64,000 bases of DNA from Rhodoferax sp. (GCA_031291305.1 JARLJH010000021.1:85287-149286), one strand, 5' to 3'. Positions 25,089-33,629 are shown, counted from the first letter of the stretch. Notes: generated by a model from the letters alone, not told the origin. Translations and numbers: made by a program.

Positions 25089-26276
25089 TCAGTGTCCCTT
25101 TGCCAACTGAAAGGGAACACCCAGGCTCAGGCGGGTGAGCACGTCGGCGCCACCGCAGGCGACGGTCTGGCCTCTCAGGGATGCGTCCAGACTGACACTG
25201 CCTTCGCTACCGGCAGCTTGCAGGCTGACCTTGAGTGGTTTGGCTGGCCCGTCCTTTGGCAGTTGGAATACGGTGGCGGTATGCCCGTCGTTACCCAGCA
25301 GGCAGGCATCGGGCAGCAACACGCCTTCGGCCTTGAAAGTGAGCAGCTGAACGCTGACTCGCGTGCCTGGGGTCAGGCCATTAGCGCGGGCTTCATATCG
25401 GTGCATGCCTTGGGCAGTCGCTTCGGGCCATGGTTTAAGCGATAGCTCTTGGCCATTGAGAAGCAACGCCTGCGGCATCACGCCTTCGGGCAGCGTCACC
25501 AGTAAGCGTTGCTCGCGCAGGCCGACCAGGCGAATTAGCAGCTTGCCGGGCGTGGCCAGGTCCCCCATTTGTACCGGTCGCGCTGCCACCAGCGCGTCAA
25601 ACGGTGCACGCATGTCGGCGTAACCCAGGTTGATCTGCGCTGCTTGCACGCCGCTTTTGGCAGCGCTCAAACCGGACTGGTAGGCGTTGAGTGCACCACG
25701 CGTGCCAGCCAGTCGTGCCAAGGCGCTGGCCTGGTTGGTCTGCTCGGCTTGCAGTTGTTCCAGCGACACGCCTTTGATCTCATACAAGGTTTTGTCCCGT
25801 GCAGTGCGTTCATTGGCAGCCCGCGCAGCGACATCTGCGGCTGCCAGATCGGCTTGCAACGAGGCCTGCTGCTGCTCTATACGGGCCAGGTCCGCCTGCG
25901 CGCGTTGCAGGTTGGCCAGAGCATCTGCCGTGTCGATTTGCACCAGCAGATCTCCCTTTTTGACGCTGTCACCCTCCGAGAAGCGTAGCGCTGTCACATA
26001 GCCGGTCAGGCGGCTGGCGATGTTGGCTTCTTGCACGGCTTGCACTTCGGCCGCCAGTGGCAGGGTGAGGGTGACCGGGCCGCGCGTCAGCGCCAGCGGC
26101 TGCACCGTCACGGGGGTTGCGGCGGGCAGCGTCTCGGCGGCCAGACGCGATTTTTGTTTGACCACTGCCAGCACTGCGCCAGCAACAAGCACCAGTACTA
26201 CGATGGCGATCAGGGTTTTTTTGGATTTGGGTTTGGACATGGCGTTAACCATAGGGGAGGCGTGGGTGGTGTTCAT
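25089..26276 (-). CDS. RND efflux periplasmic adaptor protein
   Basis: This 395-aa membrane fusion protein has an N-terminal anchor (KKTLIAIVVLVLVAGAVLAVV), a lipoyl half-motif (VQEANIASRLTGYVTALRFSEGDSVKKGDLLVQID), a long alpha-hairpin with heptad-like helices (residues about 120-220) and a beta-barrel part (AGLNAYQSG through INLGYADMRAPFDALVAARPV). It bridges the RND pump and the TolC-like channel. The ATG at 26276 overlaps the stop of the outer-membrane gene (ATGA), and the RND gene follows after 2 nt. Confidence 0.92.
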   Translation of the reverse strand: MNTTHASPMVNAMSKPKSKKTLIAIVVLVLVAGAVLAVVKQKSRLAAETLPAATPVTVQPLALTRGPVTLTLPLAAEVQAVQEANIASRLTGYVTALRFSEGDSVKKGDLLVQIDTADALANLQRAQADLARIEQQQASLQADLAAADVAARAANERTARDKTLYEIKGVSLEQLQAEQTNQASALARLAGTRGALNAYQSGLSAAKSGVQAAQINLGYADMRAPFDALVAARPVQMGDLATPGKLLIRLVGLREQRLLVTLPEGVMPQALLLNGQELSLKPWPEATAQGMHRYEARANGLTPGTRVSVQLLTFKAEGVLLPDACLLGNDGHTATVFQLPKDGPAKPLKVSLQAAGSEGSVSLDASLRGQTVACGGADVLTRLSLGVPFQLAKGH

Positions 26277-27598
26277 GGCTTTTGCGGGTTCAAAGTGGCA
26301 ATGTATTGGCTGGGATCGGTGCCGGCCAGCACCTGGGCTTGCGACCACGCGTTCAGGCTGCGCCAGCGGGCATCGGCCAGACGGTATTGGGCATCGAGCA
26401 GGTCACGGCGTTGGCGCAACAGGTTTTCCAGGGTTTGTGAGCCCAACTCCCATTTTTTTTCTTCCACGGCCACCACTTCGGTGCGGTAAGTGATCTCTTT
26501 TTCCAGCGATAGGGCATCGGCCTTGGCGCTGGTGTATGCCGAGTGCAGGCTTTGCCACTGGCGGCGGGCCGTTTGCCGACTGGCAGCAACATCTTCCTCT
26601 GCCGCCACTGCCTGGGCAGCATCAGCATTGGCACGTTTGAAGCTGCCTATGTCCAAGGGCACGTTCAGACGCAAGGCAATGGCGCGGGTGGTCATTTCGC
26701 TGCCGCCGCCATGGTTGCTGAAGACATCGGCACCCACGCTCAGGGCTGGCAGCAAGTTGCGGTTGGTCTCACGGCTGCTGGCCTGTAAGCTGAGCAAGCG
26801 AGCTTGCGCGATGCGCACTGCCAGGGTTTGGTCAGGTTCAACGTCTTGCCAAGCCGGTGTGGCAACGATCTGCGTGCCGACCTCTGGGTCCTGACCGCTG
26901 GCATCGTGCAAGTCGGCGCGGGTGTCGCCCAATTGCCCTTGCAATCGGGCCTCTTCGGCCAGCAGACGGGCCAGGTCACTTTCGGCCAACGACAAGTCCA
27001 CACCAGCTGTGCGCCCCAAATCCACTTCCTGGCGGATGCGTGCGGCCGAGACCTCAACGCGCTCACGCTGGGTTTGCAGACCCTGCACTTGCAATTGCAG
27101 CGCCTGCTTACGCGCCAAGGCGCTGGCGGCCTGGTTCAGACGTAACAACTGTTCCTGGCGTGCCAACAACTCCAGCGCTTTGCGGTTGCCCTGGGCCTTT
27201 TCGCGTGAGGCGGCAATCACGCCAAACAAGTCAATCGGCAGGCTGTAGCTGATGCCGACGCGGCTGATGTTGTCGTCCAGAATGGCCGGGGTGGGCTGAC
27301 CCGGGTAAAAGTAACCCACCACATGTTGGCCCTCGTAGCGGGTCTGGTCCAGCAGCAGGTTGCCGCGGCCAAAATAGCGTGCTTGTGCGGCAGATTCATC
27401 CTGCTCGGCGGCTTGCAACTGGGCTTGGCGGGAGCGCACCGCCGGGTGGTCCAGCGCGGCTTGCAGAACATCACCCAGCGGGTTGGCGTGAAGGGATAGC
27501 GGCAGAGTCAACGAGATGAACAGCCCAAGAAGCGCGGGTGTGCGACATAACGCGGTGATGCGTGAACGCCGCGTGGTTAGGAAGGTTGATTTGTGCAT
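26273..27598 (-). CDS. TolC-family outer-membrane efflux protein
   Basis: This 441-aa outer-membrane channel has a signal sequence (TPALLGLFISLTLPLSLHANPLG) and two TolC/OEP-like repeats rich in long helices (AALDHPAVRSRQAQLQAAEQDESAAQARYF; RKQALQLQVQGLQTQRERVEV). It is the first gene of a three-gene operon with adaptor and pump. The ATG at 27598 lies only 6 nt after the -10-like element of candidate promoter D, so the mRNA would be leaderless if that promoter is right; no better start codon is visible before the signal sequence. Confidence 0.9.
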   Translation of the reverse strand: MHKSTFLTTRRSRITALCRTPALLGLFISLTLPLSLHANPLGDVLQAALDHPAVRSRQAQLQAAEQDESAAQARYFGRGNLLLDQTRYEGQHVVGYFYPGQPTPAILDDNISRVGISYSLPIDLFGVIAASREKAQGNRKALELLARQEQLLRLNQAASALARKQALQLQVQGLQTQRERVEVSAARIRQEVDLGRTAGVDLSLAESDLARLLAEEARLQGQLGDTRADLHDASGQDPEVGTQIVATPAWQDVEPDQTLAVRIAQARLLSLQASSRETNRNLLPALSVGADVFSNHGGGSEMTTRAIALRLNVPLDIGSFKRANADAAQAVAAEEDVAASRQTARRQWQSLHSAYTSAKADALSLEKEITYRTEVVAVEEKKWELGSQTLENLLRQRRDLLDAQYRLADARWRSLNAWSQAQVLAGTDPSQYIATLNPQKP

Positions 27599-27604
27599 GC
27601 TGAT

Positions 27605-27633
27605 GAAGACGCGAAAAGCGGCCAGAAGACGCA
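27605..27633 (-). promoter_or_regulatory. Candidate ECF-sigma promoter D (before the RND operon)
   Basis: On the minus strand: TGCGTCTT, 14-bp spacer, CGTCTTC, then six bases and the ATG of the TolC-like gene. The upstream tract ATCAAAAATTC matches the A/T tracts of the other sites. The 6-nt distance to the start codon is the same as at promoter E. Confidence 0.62.
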
Positions 27634-27723
27634 GAATTTTTGATCTGAATACGGGATGTGAAAAGCCCGCAAGCCCAGAACAACAAGCTTACGGCACCAA
27701 CTTATTTAAAGCTTTTTAAGGGA

Positions 27724-27957
27724 TCAAGCGGCCAGCCATTGTTCAATCTTGTCACGGCTGGGGATACCCCCCGCGTGCACCACCTTGCCATTGATGACCA
27801 CGCCGGGCGTGCTCATCACGCCGTAGCCCATGATGGCGCGCAGATCTTCGACCTTGCTCAGGGTGATGTCCACCCCCTTGGCTTTGGCGACCTGATCAAT
27901 CAGGGCAATGGTGTTTTTGCAGTTGGCACAGCCGGTGCCGAGTACTTTGATGTCCAT
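27724..27957 (-). CDS. Small thioredoxin-like (redox-active disulfide) protein
   Basis: This 77-aa protein has a minimal thioredoxin fold: MDIKVLGTGCANCKNTIALIDQV with the active site CANC, a cis-proline VMSTPGVVING and the last helix SRDKIEQWLAA. It belongs to the TM0996/MTH895-like family (redox-active disulfide protein 2), which is regularly found beside YraQ/ArsP-type permeases, as here two genes upstream. It is cytoplasmic, since no signal is present. A thiol reductant for the permease or for arsenic compounds is inferred. The gene lies 68 nt after the metallo-beta-lactamase gene, with an intergenic repeat in the gap (27977-28017). Confidence 0.88.
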   Translation of the reverse strand: MDIKVLGTGCANCKNTIALIDQVAKAKGVDITLSKVEDLRAIMGYGVMSTPGVVINGKVVHAGGIPSRDKIEQWLAA

Positions 27958-28025
27958 GGGTTTCTTTCAATAAAAGTAGCAATAAATTCAGTCTCTATAG
28001 GGGCTAGATGGGCATTTGATGTCCA

Positions 28026-28952
28026 CTATTCGCGCTCCATCTCCAGGTAGGTTTGGTTGGCGAGTTGGGGAATCCACACGTCGGCGTGTTTCAGTTTGGC
28101 GAAGGGTGTTGCATCAAAGCTTTTCACCGCTGCACTGATGTCCATCCCGTTGTCCACGGCTTTTTCCATGTGCGCGCGCAGCGCCAGCAGCAGATCACGC
28201 GTTTGCGCCTGCGCGGTGGCAAGGTCGGTCACCTGACCATGGCCGGGCACGATGACTTGGGGTTTGATCTGGTCAATCACGGCAAAGCTCTCCAGCCAGT
28301 TCTTGCTATTACTTACCTCATGCATGCCCAAGACACGGTCAACATAGACCGTATCACCGCTGAACAACACGTTTTTTTGCGGCAGCCAGACCAAGGTGTC
28401 ACCCGGCGTGTGACCACCGTGCTGGTGTTTGAGTTCAATCACGGTGCCACCTAGGTCGAGGGTGGTGTTAGCCTCTTTGACAAAACGTGTTGGCAAGGTG
28501 GGTTGCGTCCCGTCTAGCCGTTCTTTCAACACCTTGAGGCCTTGCATGTGCTCATTGGCACGGGCTTTCATGTCGGCTTGCGCATCAGCATGGGCCAGTG
28601 TCTCAATACCCTTTTCTGTGAAATAGCCGTTACCCAGCCAGCGATGGTCCTGGTCGCCGGAATTGATCACCAGTTTGAGTGGCTGAGAGGTCACTTTTTT
28701 GATCGCTTCGTGAATCTTGGCGGCCACTTGGTAGCTCGAACCGCTGTCAATCAGCACTGCACCTGCCGGGGTGACGATCAAACCTATGTTGGCGTTCAGG
28801 CCTTCGTTGTCGTAGGTGCGGCCTTCAATATCGCCAATGTAGGCATACACACCGTCGGCCACGGGTTTGAAGGTGACCTCCACCGCCCAGGTGGGCAGGG
28901 TGAGCAGACTGGAAATCAGCATCGTCGCTAGGGTAGGCAGGTGTTTTGTCAT
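28026..28952 (-). CDS. Metallo-beta-lactamase-fold exported protein with atypical metal motif
   Basis: This 308-aa protein has a signal peptide (MLISSLLTLPTWA) and an MBL fold: VYAYIGDIEGRTYDNEG, NIGLIVTPAGAVLIDSGSSY, HQHGGHTPGDTLVWLPQKNVLFSGDTVY and VIVPGHGQVTDL. The first metal motif, normally HxHxDH, reads NSGDQDHRWLGN, so the two leading histidines are replaced by Gly and Gln. The later ligands (the histidine of GGHTPGD, the aspartate of FSGD and PGHG) are kept. It resembles the SoxH / quinoprotein-relay-system subgroup, whose chemistry is unclear. It lies 45 nt after the permease gene. Confidence 0.82.
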   Translation of the reverse strand: MTKHLPTLATMLISSLLTLPTWAVEVTFKPVADGVYAYIGDIEGRTYDNEGLNANIGLIVTPAGAVLIDSGSSYQVAAKIHEAIKKVTSQPLKLVINSGDQDHRWLGNGYFTEKGIETLAHADAQADMKARANEHMQGLKVLKERLDGTQPTLPTRFVKEANTTLDLGGTVIELKHQHGGHTPGDTLVWLPQKNVLFSGDTVYVDRVLGMHEVSNSKNWLESFAVIDQIKPQVIVPGHGQVTDLATAQAQTRDLLLALRAHMEKAVDNGMDISAAVKSFDATPFAKLKHADVWIPQLANQTYLEMERE

Positions 28953-28997
28953 GAAGTCTCTTGTTATAAAAGTAGGTCAGCACACAAGCACAATGGT

Positions 28998-30044
28998 TTA
29001 AAGCACGGCGTTAAACACAAAGCCCACCAGTAGGATGCCGGAAGCCACCACGCCCACAAAGGTGGCGATCAGCCGCACTTTGAGCACCTTGCGCAAGATG
29101 ATCATCTCGGGCAAAGAGAGGGCAATCACACTCATCATGAAGGCCAGCACGGTGCCCAAAGCGGCTCCCTTGGCCAACAGTGCCTGTACGATCGGGATCA
29201 CGCCTGCGGCGTTGGTGTACATCGGCACGCCGATGATCACGGCCAACGGCACCGACCACCAAGCTTCTTTCCCCATGAAGCTGGCCATGAAGTCTTCAGG
29301 GACGTAACCGTGAATCACGGCTCCGAGCGCAATGCCGCCCAGAATGTAGGGCCAGACCTTGCCAACAATCTCGCGCACTGCAGAAAAACCACCTTGAATG
29401 CGATCTGCCAAGGTGGCACCGGCATCTTCAAATTGAGCAGCGGTCTTGGGCATGTCACGCACCCAGTCTTCCAGGTAGGCTTCCATCTTCAGGCGGCCAA
29501 TGATCCAGCCCGCCACAATGGCCACACTCAGCCCCAAGCTCAAATACAGCAGTGCGACTTTCCAGCCAAACATGCCAAACAGCAAGGTCAACGCCACTTC
29601 ATTCACCATGGGTGCTGAGATCAGGAAGGAGAACGTCACACCCAGTGGCACGCCCGCCTGCACAAAACCAATGAACAAAGGCACGGCCGAGCAGGAACAA
29701 AACGGGGTGACGATGCCTAGAGATGCGGCCATCACATTGGCCACGCCTTCGGTTTTGCCTGCCAGCATGGCCCGCGTACGTTCGGGAGTGAAGTAGCTGT
29801 TGATCATGCCCATGACAAACACCACGCCTGTGAGCAGCATCAGCACCTTGGGGGTGTCGTAGAAGAAGAATTGCAGCGCACCGCCCAGATGGGTGTCACG
29901 ATCCACCGGTAGGGCTGCGACCAAGGACTCTGCGGCTGGATCAAGCGTTTGGTACAGCGCCAACCAAGCGACTGTGGCCAGAATCAGAAATAAAATAGGC
30001 TGCCGCGAGGGCCAGGATTTGAGCGGTGCGGTAAGTGTCGTCAT
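28998..30044 (-). CDS. ArsP/YraQ-family permease (DUF318)
   Basis: This 348-aa integral membrane protein has about eight to nine helices. The family motif TPFCSCSAVPLFIGFVQAGVPLG, with paired cysteines near residue 115, is the hallmark of DUF318/YraQ permeases. One branch, ArsP, exports trivalent organoarsenicals, and the cysteines bind the arsenical there. A second conserved stretch is GVPMYTNAAGVIPIVQALLAKG. The ATG at 30044 lies 6 nt after candidate promoter E, suggesting a leaderless transcript that continues into the MBL and thioredoxin genes. Export of methylarsenite or a related compound is a plausible role, but substrate assignment needs evidence beyond the motif. Confidence 0.88.
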   Translation of the reverse strand: MTTLTAPLKSWPSRQPILFLILATVAWLALYQTLDPAAESLVAALPVDRDTHLGGALQFFFYDTPKVLMLLTGVVFVMGMINSYFTPERTRAMLAGKTEGVANVMAASLGIVTPFCSCSAVPLFIGFVQAGVPLGVTFSFLISAPMVNEVALTLLFGMFGWKVALLYLSLGLSVAIVAGWIIGRLKMEAYLEDWVRDMPKTAAQFEDAGATLADRIQGGFSAVREIVGKVWPYILGGIALGAVIHGYVPEDFMASFMGKEAWWSVPLAVIIGVPMYTNAAGVIPIVQALLAKGAALGTVLAFMMSVIALSLPEMIILRKVLKVRLIATFVGVVASGILLVGFVFNAVL

Positions 30045-30050
30045 ACCAGT

Positions 30051-30079
30051 GAAGACGGATCAACTCAGTGAAAGACGCA
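30051..30079 (-). promoter_or_regulatory. Candidate ECF-sigma promoter E (before the permease unit)
   Basis: On the minus strand: TGCGTCTT, 14-bp spacer, CGTCTTC, then six bases and the permease ATG. It is preceded by CAAAAAGCT and an intergenic repeat (30092-30158). The ECF sigma gene starts 669 nt upstream and is transcribed toward this site. Confidence 0.65.
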
Positions 30080-30167
30080 AGCTTTTTGGAGATTTATAGA
30101 AAATAAACCTCTAGCCCATAACATACATGCGCGAGCAGCTACATTGTCTGTAGCAATATGGTGGCTC

Positions 30168-30713
30168 TCAACCTGATAAAGGTGGTCGGGGAACAAAGTC
30201 TGCGACTTGTCCGAATTTGTTCATTTGAACCTGACAGACTTGACTCATTTGGTTGCGCAATCTGACTCTTGCGCGCTGCACCCGTGACTTGGCGGCACTC
30301 AGGCTTAAGCCCTTGGCCTGGGCGAAATCGGCTTGCGCCATGCCTTGTAGGTCGCACAGTGTGATGGCCTCCCGGTCTTCGGAACTCAGTTCCGACAACA
30401 CACGCGGTAAACAAGCGGATAAGGTGTCAACGGTGTCTATGTCGTCTGCGTGTGCAACCAGGTCTTCCGGCATGTCCACCATGTGGTGGGCCACGCGCCA
30501 CTGATCAGCCAGCAGATTGCGCGCCACTTCAAATAACCAGGCCCGGGCGTTATGCACGTCACAAAAGCGACTACCTTGCCGCAGCGCTTTCAAGAATAGA
30601 TCCTGCAGCAAATCGTCAGCCAATGCCACGTCTCCAGTGCGATAGCGCAGCCAGCCGCGCAGCTCAGGGGCGTGGGCAGACCAGGCGGTGGTGAGGCAGT
30701 TCATGGTGCTCAT
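30168..30713 (-). CDS. SigZ-like ECF RNA polymerase sigma factor
   Basis: This 181-aa sigma factor has region 2 (GDVALADDLLQDLFLKALRQG, then FEVARNLLADQWR) and region 4 (LSELSSEDREAITLCDLQGMAQADFAQAKGLSLSAAKSRVQRARVRLRNQM), with no region 1 or 3, typical of ECF factors. The C-terminal tail CQVQMNKFGQVADFVPRP resembles the cysteine/histidine tail of SigZ. No anti-sigma gene is adjacent. It is the natural candidate to use the five TGCRTCTT-N14-CGTCTTC sites in the island. Its own upstream region does not contain that motif, so it is probably read from a different promoter. The next gene downstream is the permease, 123 nt away. Confidence 0.93.
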   Translation of the reverse strand: MSTMNCLTTAWSAHAPELRGWLRYRTGDVALADDLLQDLFLKALRQGSRFCDVHNARAWLFEVARNLLADQWRVAHHMVDMPEDLVAHADDIDTVDTLSACLPRVLSELSSEDREAITLCDLQGMAQADFAQAKGLSLSAAKSRVQRARVRLRNQMSQVCQVQMNKFGQVADFVPRPPLSG

Positions 30714-30808
30714 AGTATAGAGAAAACTGACTTATAGCCCTTGCAGATATTGCGCAATATACTAGCAATAATATAGCTACAAGTATCCATTTTTCTGAAC
30801 TTGAAAAG

Positions 30809-32128
30809 TCAGGCACTGATCTCCAGCCGCTTCATTTTTTCCCACAGCGTTTTGCGTGAGATGCCCAGCACATCGGCGGTTTTGCCGACGCTGCCCGCGC
30901 ACTGGTTCAGCGCTTTTCTGATATGCCCGCGCTCGGCATCTTCCACCACGGCGTGTAGCGGTGCCAAGGTGGCAGGCGTGGTGCTAGTGAGCAGACTGTC
31001 CACCGCTGGTGGCTGCCCGCTGCTGACCAGGGGCTGGTCCAGCACGCCACCGTCGCTCATCACCACCGCGTGCTCCAGGTAGGCACGTAATTCACGCACA
31101 TTTCCGCGCCAGCTGCGGGCCATCACGTCGCGCAAAAACACCTCGGACATGGCAATCGGTGTGCCTTGCTCGGCGGTGATTTGTTGCAGGATCAGCTCGG
31201 TGAGCCAGCGGATATCTTCGGGGCGATCACGCAGCGGCGAGATCTCGATGCGGATGACCGCCAGTCGGTAAAACAGGTCTTCGCGGAACTTGCCTGCCAG
31301 CATGTCGGCGTACAGGTCGCGGTTGGTGGCGGCAATGATGCGAAAGTCGCTGTGGGTGGTGCGCTCTGAGCCCAGTCTGAAAAAGCAGCGTTCCTGCAGC
31401 ACCCGCAGCAGTTTGGCCTGCATGCTGGCGGGCAGGTCACCCACTTCGTCCAGAAACAACGTGCCGCCGTCAGCGCGCTCGACAAAACCTTTGTGGGCAC
31501 GTTGTGATCCAGTGAAGGCGCCTTTTTCGTAGCCAAAAAATTCGGCCTCCATCATCGACTCGGGCACGGCGGCGCAGTTCACTGCAACAAACGCACCTTT
31601 TTTGCTGCGTGCATCGAGCTTGTGAATCATCTGCGCCACCACCTCTTTGCCCACGCCGGATTCGCCGCTGAGCAGAACCGATGTTTTTTGCCGGGCGAGC
31701 TTGTGCACCAGCTCTTCCACCCGGCGCATGGCCGGGGAAATGCCCAGCACGGTGCTGCTTGGCGGCAGGTGGGCAGACACCGCATCCATCACGGCTGACA
31801 CCAACTTTTCAGTGTCAAAGGGTTTGGTCAGGTACTCACGCGCACCGGCTTGCAAGGCACCGACCGCATCGTTGACGCTGCCGTAGCCGGTCAGAAAAAA
31901 CCAGGGCAGCAGGCGAATGGGGGTGGGCAGTTGGGCATACCAGTCGGTGGCCAGGCCGTCGGGCAGGCGCACGTCGCAGACGATGGCCCCCCATGGCACG
32001 TCAATCTGCAACTGTGCCTCGGCCAGGCGGCGCAGCCAGATCACTTTGAGGCCTTCAAGCTCAAAGCGTTGCACCAGGGATTCGCCCAGGATCAGGTCGT
32101 CTTCAATCAAAAGGAGGTTTTGGCTCAT
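30809..32128 (-). CDS. aioR: AioR, sigma-54-dependent response regulator for arsenite oxidation
   Basis: This 439-aa NtrC-type regulator has a receiver domain (phospho-acceptor Asp in IVCDVRLPDG, Lys in YLTKPFD), an AAA+ domain with Walker A GESGVGKE, the sigma-54 contact GAFTGS (in YEKGAFTGSQR) and Walker B DGGTLFLDEVGDLP, and a C-terminal Fis-type helix-turn-helix (AGSVGKTADVLGISRKTLWEKMKRL). It should be phosphorylated by AioS and activate the aioBA promoter, which here has a matching -24/-12 element (34669-34684). It is the last gene of the aioX-aioS-aioR unit, 6 nt after aioS. Confidence 0.95.
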   Translation of the reverse strand: MSQNLLLIEDDLILGESLVQRFELEGLKVIWLRRLAEAQLQIDVPWGAIVCDVRLPDGLATDWYAQLPTPIRLLPWFFLTGYGSVNDAVGALQAGAREYLTKPFDTEKLVSAVMDAVSAHLPPSSTVLGISPAMRRVEELVHKLARQKTSVLLSGESGVGKEVVAQMIHKLDARSKKGAFVAVNCAAVPESMMEAEFFGYEKGAFTGSQRAHKGFVERADGGTLFLDEVGDLPASMQAKLLRVLQERCFFRLGSERTTHSDFRIIAATNRDLYADMLAGKFREDLFYRLAVIRIEISPLRDRPEDIRWLTELILQQITAEQGTPIAMSEVFLRDVMARSWRGNVRELRAYLEHAVVMSDGGVLDQPLVSSGQPPAVDSLLTSTTPATLAPLHAVVEDAERGHIRKALNQCAGSVGKTADVLGISRKTLWEKMKRLEISA

Positions 32129-32134
32129 GGCAGC

Positions 32135-33622
32135 TCAGGTTAACGGGAAAATACTTGTCAGCTCCGGGGCGCTGCGCTTGCGGGCATGAAAGTTGGGAAG
32201 CCAGAAGCTCAGGCAACTGGCATAGGGTGAAGGGATGTCGGCAGGTTCGGCAGCCGAAAAGCCGCCGCCGTAGCGCACGGCAAATTCCTGGCATATCCAC
32301 AGACCAAAGCCATGCGGGTCGTTGCGGTCTTCGGCTTGCAGGCGCTGCTGCAAGCCGGCGTGTGACAGGTGATCGCCGGTATTGCAAAGCATAAAAGTGA
32401 CCTTGCTGGCATCAGCGTGCAGGCTGGCATGCACCTGGCCCGACTGGCCCGCCGCCTTGATGGCGTTGAGCAGCAGGTTGAGCATGACCTGGCGAAACAC
32501 GGTGGAGGGCACGCACAGCTCAAACCGCTGGTCCAGCTCGGAACTGATGCTGACAAAGTGCTGGGAAGCAGTGGCATGCGCCAGGGTGAGGACATCGGTG
32601 AAATCATCCGGGCTCAGGCAACGGTCTTCTACCTTGGCTTGTGGCAGCAGTGCGGTGGTCATGGTGCGGATTTGTTGCAAACCGCGTTCGATCAGATCCA
32701 GGCTGCGGTTGCGTGCATCGGGCGAATCACCGTGCAGGCGCAGGGTGCGGGTGGCGGTGATCAAGCCGGCCAGCGGGTTGTTGATCTCATGCGCCACCGC
32801 TGCGGTGATGCGGCCGATGGCGGCCAGCCGTTCGGCCGACAGGGCGCGCTGGGCGTTGGCCTGGCGCGCCGCGGTTTCATGCAGCAGTTGCCGCACCGCC
32901 CCGGCAATGCGGTTGAGCTCAGGGTCTTGCACCTGGGGCAGGCGCAGTTGCAGTTGTGCCGCATCGGTGTGGCCAATCTGGGCAATGCAGTCGGCGGTTT
33001 GGGCAATCGGTTGCGCCATGCGCCGCCCCAGGAGCCAACCCAAGGGCACCAGCACGATGATGGCCAGTGCGGCGCCAATCAGGGCCGGGGTGGACAGCGC
33101 CGCCCAGTTCGGCGCAAAGACGGCGGCATCCACCTCGGCAAACACAAAACCAATCACCTGGTCATCGTCACTGCGAATCGGCTCAATCAGCGTCATGGCT
33201 CCGTCGGGGGTGCTCAGCGTTTTCGGCTGGGTGGCAGCGCTGACGGTGGGCAAGAGGCGACCATTGATCAATACACCCAACGCCTGCTCGCCAGTGCGCA
33301 GGCGAATCGGGTCAGAGCCAGCCAGAAAACGCCCCTGGGCATCCAGCAGTGCCGCACGGGACTGACCTTTTTCGGTTTGCGGCAACAAGGTCGCCGTGTT
33401 GCGCAGCAGCGTGTAAGCGCGCCAGGTGTCGTCTTGCGCCAGCAGCGGCTTGCCTTGCGCCACCAGCAGGTCAATCACACGGTGCAGCGTACCCACAATC
33501 TCTTGGCGCGCCGAGCGCGCCGAGATTTGCGCCGCCACCACGCTGACCAGCAACACCGACAGTGTCACGGCCAGCGCCAGACCCAGCGGGATCTGAATAC
33601 GGTAGGGCAGACGCGGCAGCAT
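32135..33622 (-). CDS. aioS: AioS, arsenite-responsive sensor histidine kinase
   Basis: This 495-aa membrane kinase has a first transmembrane helix (IPLGLALAVTLSVLLVSVV), a periplasmic domain of about 150 residues, a second helix (PALIGAALAIIVLVPLGWLLGRR) followed by a HAMP-like segment, the phospho-acceptor in AVAHEINNPLAG, and an ATPase part with NLLLNAIKAAG and HGFGLWICQEF. In other bacteria AioS receives the arsenite signal from the periplasmic protein AioX and phosphorylates AioR. The ATG at 33622 lies 7 nt after the aioX stop; the longer frame upstream overlaps aioX and is not needed. Confidence 0.93.
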   Translation of the reverse strand: MLPRLPYRIQIPLGLALAVTLSVLLVSVVAAQISARSARQEIVGTLHRVIDLLVAQGKPLLAQDDTWRAYTLLRNTATLLPQTEKGQSRAALLDAQGRFLAGSDPIRLRTGEQALGVLINGRLLPTVSAATQPKTLSTPDGAMTLIEPIRSDDDQVIGFVFAEVDAAVFAPNWAALSTPALIGAALAIIVLVPLGWLLGRRMAQPIAQTADCIAQIGHTDAAQLQLRLPQVQDPELNRIAGAVRQLLHETAARQANAQRALSAERLAAIGRITAAVAHEINNPLAGLITATRTLRLHGDSPDARNRSLDLIERGLQQIRTMTTALLPQAKVEDRCLSPDDFTDVLTLAHATASQHFVSISSELDQRFELCVPSTVFRQVMLNLLLNAIKAAGQSGQVHASLHADASKVTFMLCNTGDHLSHAGLQQRLQAEDRNDPHGFGLWICQEFAVRYGGGFSAAEPADIPSPYASCLSFWLPNFHARKRSAPELTSIFPLT

Positions 33623-33629
33623 GAAAAAT

